From: Chloroflexota bacterium
GTDB taxonomy: Bacteria > Chloroflexota > Ktedonobacteria > Ktedonobacterales > JACDGC01
Direction: 5' to 3'
DNA length: 8,898 bases
Assembly: GCA_021812265.1 (NCBI GenBank)
Contig: JAKAOI010000064.1
Span: forward strand, 1 to 8,898
The notes below the pieces were generated by a model. That model was not told the DNA's origin. It ran no database searches and was given only the letters and a program-made list of their open reading frames with translations. A program made the position numbers and the translations under genes. Shown here piece by piece: positions 7,197 to 8,898 of this stretch (positions are counted from its first letter, which is position 1; every line of letters begins with the position of its first letter).

Positions 7197-7210
7197 TGTG
7201 AAATATCACA
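7197..7210. promoter_or_regulatory. CRP/FNR-family-like operator upstream of the redox operon
   Basis: TGTGAAATATCACA is a perfect TGTGA-N4-TCACA inverted repeat. The half-sites are those of CRP-like regulators. The four-base spacer resembles FNR/DNR-type sites rather than the six-base CRP spacer. It lies about 115 bases upstream of the flavoprotein start. Control by oxygen, nitrogen oxides or another redox signal would suit the operon content, but no regulator gene is in the window. Confidence 0.45.
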
Positions 7211-7242
7211 AACAATTCTCAGATTTTACTTTTGAGGACACA

Positions 7243-7265
7243 AAAATGGAATCGGAATCCATTTT
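7243..7265 (-). terminator. Weak intrinsic terminator after the glycosyltransferase gene
   Basis: AAAATGGA (7243-7250) and TCCATTTT (7258-7265) form an 8-base-pair stem with a 7-base loop, 58 bases after the glycosyltransferase stop. On the minus strand the stem runs into five T. The stem is AT-rich, so termination would be modest. It sits between that gene and the CRP/FNR-like site, which suggests that the redox operon has its own promoter. Confidence 0.42.
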
Positions 7266-7323
7266 CATCACTTTTTGTTATTATAATGTATCGGCAGAAA
7301 AAGAAATCAATGAGAGAGGATCG

Positions 7324-8724
7324 CTATTCCGGCTGAATTGCATAAGCAGCGCTTTCATGCAAAAACGACGGGGCACTGTGCGCCGGCTGCTGTTGCTGCG
7401 CTTCTTTCTGCTGGGCGGTAATCATCCATAACGCAAACAGCGGCAAAAGTGAAATATACGTAATAAGCGCGCGCCGCGCAAAAAATATCGGGATTAGCGC
7501 AACAATCAACCCATCATTCCTATACCCGCGCCGCAACAACTGATACACCATTAAACCACCCCACGCGCTAAATTCTAATATTGAATATACTGCCGGAGCA
7601 AACAGCGGCAGCGCCCGCCCAATTGACAGTGACACAAACCCGATCCCTACCGGAAACATCGGGTCAGACATCGGCACAAACATGCTTTGCAGCCAAGCTT
7701 GCGGAGATAAAAGAATAAACGGCAGATTTGGCAGCAGAAAAAAAACAGCGATCCAGCCCGCGCGAATAGCAGTCTGCCGCATTCCGTATCTTTTCCACGT
7801 ATAAATCAGATAAAATGGCGCAAAAAACCACGCCAGCTGTTTTACTGCGCAGCCTATCCCCACCAGCGCAGCAGAAGTTTTTGTTTTTGTAATCCATTGC
7901 CAAGCCGCCAAAATAAACACAAGCGCCAAGGCGTCAAACTCGGTAAAAAAAGTGGAAGCCATCGCCATTGAAGCCACTAACACTGTTATTTTGCTGCCTG
8001 CCGGAGCCTTTTGCACAACAAAACCAATAATCACAAATGTCGCTAAAATATCTAACATAGCAATGGATGGCAGGCCAGCCCACACCAGCGGCGCGGCGAG
8101 TAAAAACGATCCGGCGGGATAGTTGTGCCCCGTGCGGGGATCCCATTCGGGTCCGCGCGCTAACGGATTCAGCGCTTCAACACGCATTAACGAATCAACT
8201 TGATTTTGCGAAGGAAAACATAACGAGCAAGACGCAAACGCGCCGCGCTGCAGCGGAGTGCTTCCCATTTTCGGCCATATCAAAGCCGCCCGCCAAATAA
8301 TGGAAGAATCAGTGTAGGGATTCACCCCATGCAAAACATCCAACGCAGATAGATGCAAATATCCCAGTGCGTCAGCGTGATAGGATGATCCGGCTGCGGA
8401 ATCAATAATAACCGAAGTGGAAAATACACCCCACAGCAACAACGCCAGCAGCGCCGTCATATTTGCCGCGCGGCCCCTTAGCGCCATTGGCCTTTTTCGC
8501 CACAGCGCCGCCAGCGGCAAGGGAATTTTGGGTAAAGACGCTATCCACAACACGGCAAAAAAAAGCGCGGCGGCGGCAGGTATCGCTATTGCGGCAAATG
8601 TTTGCGGACCGGTGTTCAGCGGCAGCGAGCTAGATCTTAATAAAATGTACAACAACTGCGCGGCAAAAATAACCAGCAAATATCTTGGCTGCTGTAAAAT
8701 AGCGAATGAATTGTTTCGTTTCAT
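7324..8724 (-). CDS. Polytopic membrane glycosyltransferase, GT87/DUF2029-like
   Basis: This 466-residue protein has roughly ten or more hydrophobic segments from residue 15 to 435 and a Gln-rich soluble tail (439-446, EAQQQQ). It resembles GT-C fold enzymes that use polyprenyl-phosphate sugars, especially the GT87 (DUF2029) group. The signs are a first extracytoplasmic loop ending LHGVNPYTD (131-139), a second motif NYPAGSFLL (201-209), EFDALALVF (262-270), then the GCAVKQLAWFFAPFYLIY block (291-308), all typical of this group. A large extracytoplasmic insertion lies at about 140-200, with C166 and C169. It would add a mannose-like sugar to a lipid-linked or envelope acceptor outside the membrane. 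The sugar and acceptor are not deducible. The start at 8724 is the first possible one after an in-frame stop, and it has no Shine-Dalgarno. The ATG overlaps the TGA of a small upstream ORF (ATGA). The family call is from motif memory, with moderate confidence. Confidence 0.82.
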   Translation of the reverse strand: MKRNNSFAILQQPRYLLVIFAAQLLYILLRSSSLPLNTGPQTFAAIAIPAAAALFFAVLWIASLPKIPLPLAALWRKRPMALRGRAANMTALLALLLWGVFSTSVIIDSAAGSSYHADALGYLHLSALDVLHGVNPYTDSSIIWRAALIWPKMGSTPLQRGAFASCSLCFPSQNQVDSLMRVEALNPLARGPEWDPRTGHNYPAGSFLLAAPLVWAGLPSIAMLDILATFVIIGFVVQKAPAGSKITVLVASMAMASTFFTEFDALALVFILAAWQWITKTKTSAALVGIGCAVKQLAWFFAPFYLIYTWKRYGMRQTAIRAGWIAVFFLLPNLPFILLSPQAWLQSMFVPMSDPMFPVGIGFVSLSIGRALPLFAPAVYSILEFSAWGGLMVYQLLRRGYRNDGLIVALIPIFFARRALITYISLLPLFALWMITAQQKEAQQQQPAHSAPSFLHESAAYAIQPE

Positions 8725-8813
8725 AGGGGGCGTCTCTGCGTTTTTTCAAAATAACAACAACGCAGATCTTCCCGTCCCAAAAAACTTACCCAAATAGGAC
8801 ACCGTAATGTCAT
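8721..8813 (-). CDS. Possible 30-codon leader ORF overlapping the glycosyltransferase start
   Basis: An ATG at 8813 opens 30 codons (MTLRCPIWVSF at the start) and ends with a TGA that shares two bases with the ATG of the glycosyltransferase (ATGA). That gene has no Shine-Dalgarno of its own, so translational coupling would make sense. A weak purine-rich AGAAGAG lies about 13 bases before the small ORF. The peptide has three cysteines, no signal peptide and no family I recognise. Its length could arise by chance, so this is a low-confidence call. Confidence 0.3.
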   Translation of the reverse strand: MTLRCPIWVSFLGREDLRCCYFEKTQRRPL

Positions 8814-8898
8814 TCTTCAGTGTTCTCTTCTTGGTTCTTTGAGTCAGCAAGAAATGCAAGCATTTCTCGACTTACTTACTCTCCCCAAGCGTGAATTC
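8814..8898. other. Right-edge stretch without a supportable gene
   Basis: I found no frame here that could be a gene start or a convincing gene end. Short open frames on both strands stop within about 30 codons. It may hold the promoter of the glycosyltransferase unit or the tail of a gene beyond the window. The sequence ends exactly in GAATTC. Confidence 0.4.
8850..8867. repeat. Short inverted repeat upstream of the glycosyltransferase
   Basis: AGAAATGC (8850-8857) and GCATTTCT (8860-8867) are perfect 8-base arms with a 2-base centre. The near-zero loop suits a dimeric protein site better than an RNA hairpin. No T-run follows on either strand. It lies about 130 bases upstream of the glycosyltransferase start, a plausible operator position. 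Confidence 0.4.

Noticed and set aside
7282..7287. Consensus TATAAT on the plus strand (and an overlapping one on the minus strand)
   Set aside because: On the minus strand it would fire into the hairpin at 7243-7265, and on the plus strand no gene follows. It is likely chance in AT-rich DNA.
8417..8797. Plus-strand open frame of 126 codons
   Set aside because: It is antisense to the glycosyltransferase N-terminus and has no recognisable domain.
1..8898. Recurrent GATCCGG word
   Set aside because: Several copies lie in coding sequence as ordinary Asp-Pro or similar codon pairs. There is no spacing rule or intergenic bias.
8893..8898. Terminal GAATTC
   Set aside because: An EcoRI site at the very end may mark a cloning boundary, but one 6-base match at an edge proves nothing about biology.

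Overview
The window looks like ordinary bacterial chromosome of moderate GC. I see no phage, insertion sequence, CRISPR, tRNA or rRNA signal. Several features suggest an anaerobic or facultative lineage, with Chloroflexota (Anaerolineae-like) as a tentative guess. These are a TldD/TldE pair, a large ferredoxin-fused GltD-type flavoprotein, a multi-spanning GT87-like glycosyltransferase and an MFS carrier with an ADR-x-G motif A. The guess rests on family resemblance remembered from general knowledge, not on a marker gene. Every gene except the MFS carrier is on the minus strand.

Layout. Positions 1-2140 (minus) carry tldD followed by the start of tldE/pmbA, which runs off the left edge. These are the two subunits of the TldD/E metalloprotease. 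A 151-base divergent spacer (2141-2291) separates them from a 12-segment MFS transporter on the plus strand (2292-3602). A strong hairpin with a T-run (3616-3651) closes the minus-strand operon that converges on the MFS gene.

That operon (7082 down to 3686) is the most interesting part. It encodes, in order, a 651-residue protein and two small membrane proteins. The large protein has an N-terminal two-cluster ferredoxin domain joined to a GltD-type FAD/NAD(P)H oxidoreductase with extra C-terminal cysteines. The two membrane proteins, each with five predicted segments, align with one another without a gap over about 125 residues. The natural reading is a membrane-anchored NAD(P)H-linked electron-transfer complex with a heterodimeric membrane base. 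I do not recognise the membrane family, so this is the best candidate for an undescribed system. Its 241-base upstream spacer holds a CRP/FNR-like palindrome, a 10-base copy of half of it 73 bases away, and a perfect Shine-Dalgarno in front of a TTG start.

The right part (7324-8724, minus) is a polytopic GT87-like glycosyltransferase whose ATG overlaps the stop codon of a possible 30-codon leader ORF. The last 85 bases hold only a short palindrome and no gene I can support. No shared pathway links the four units (protease, carrier, redox operon, glycosyltransferase).
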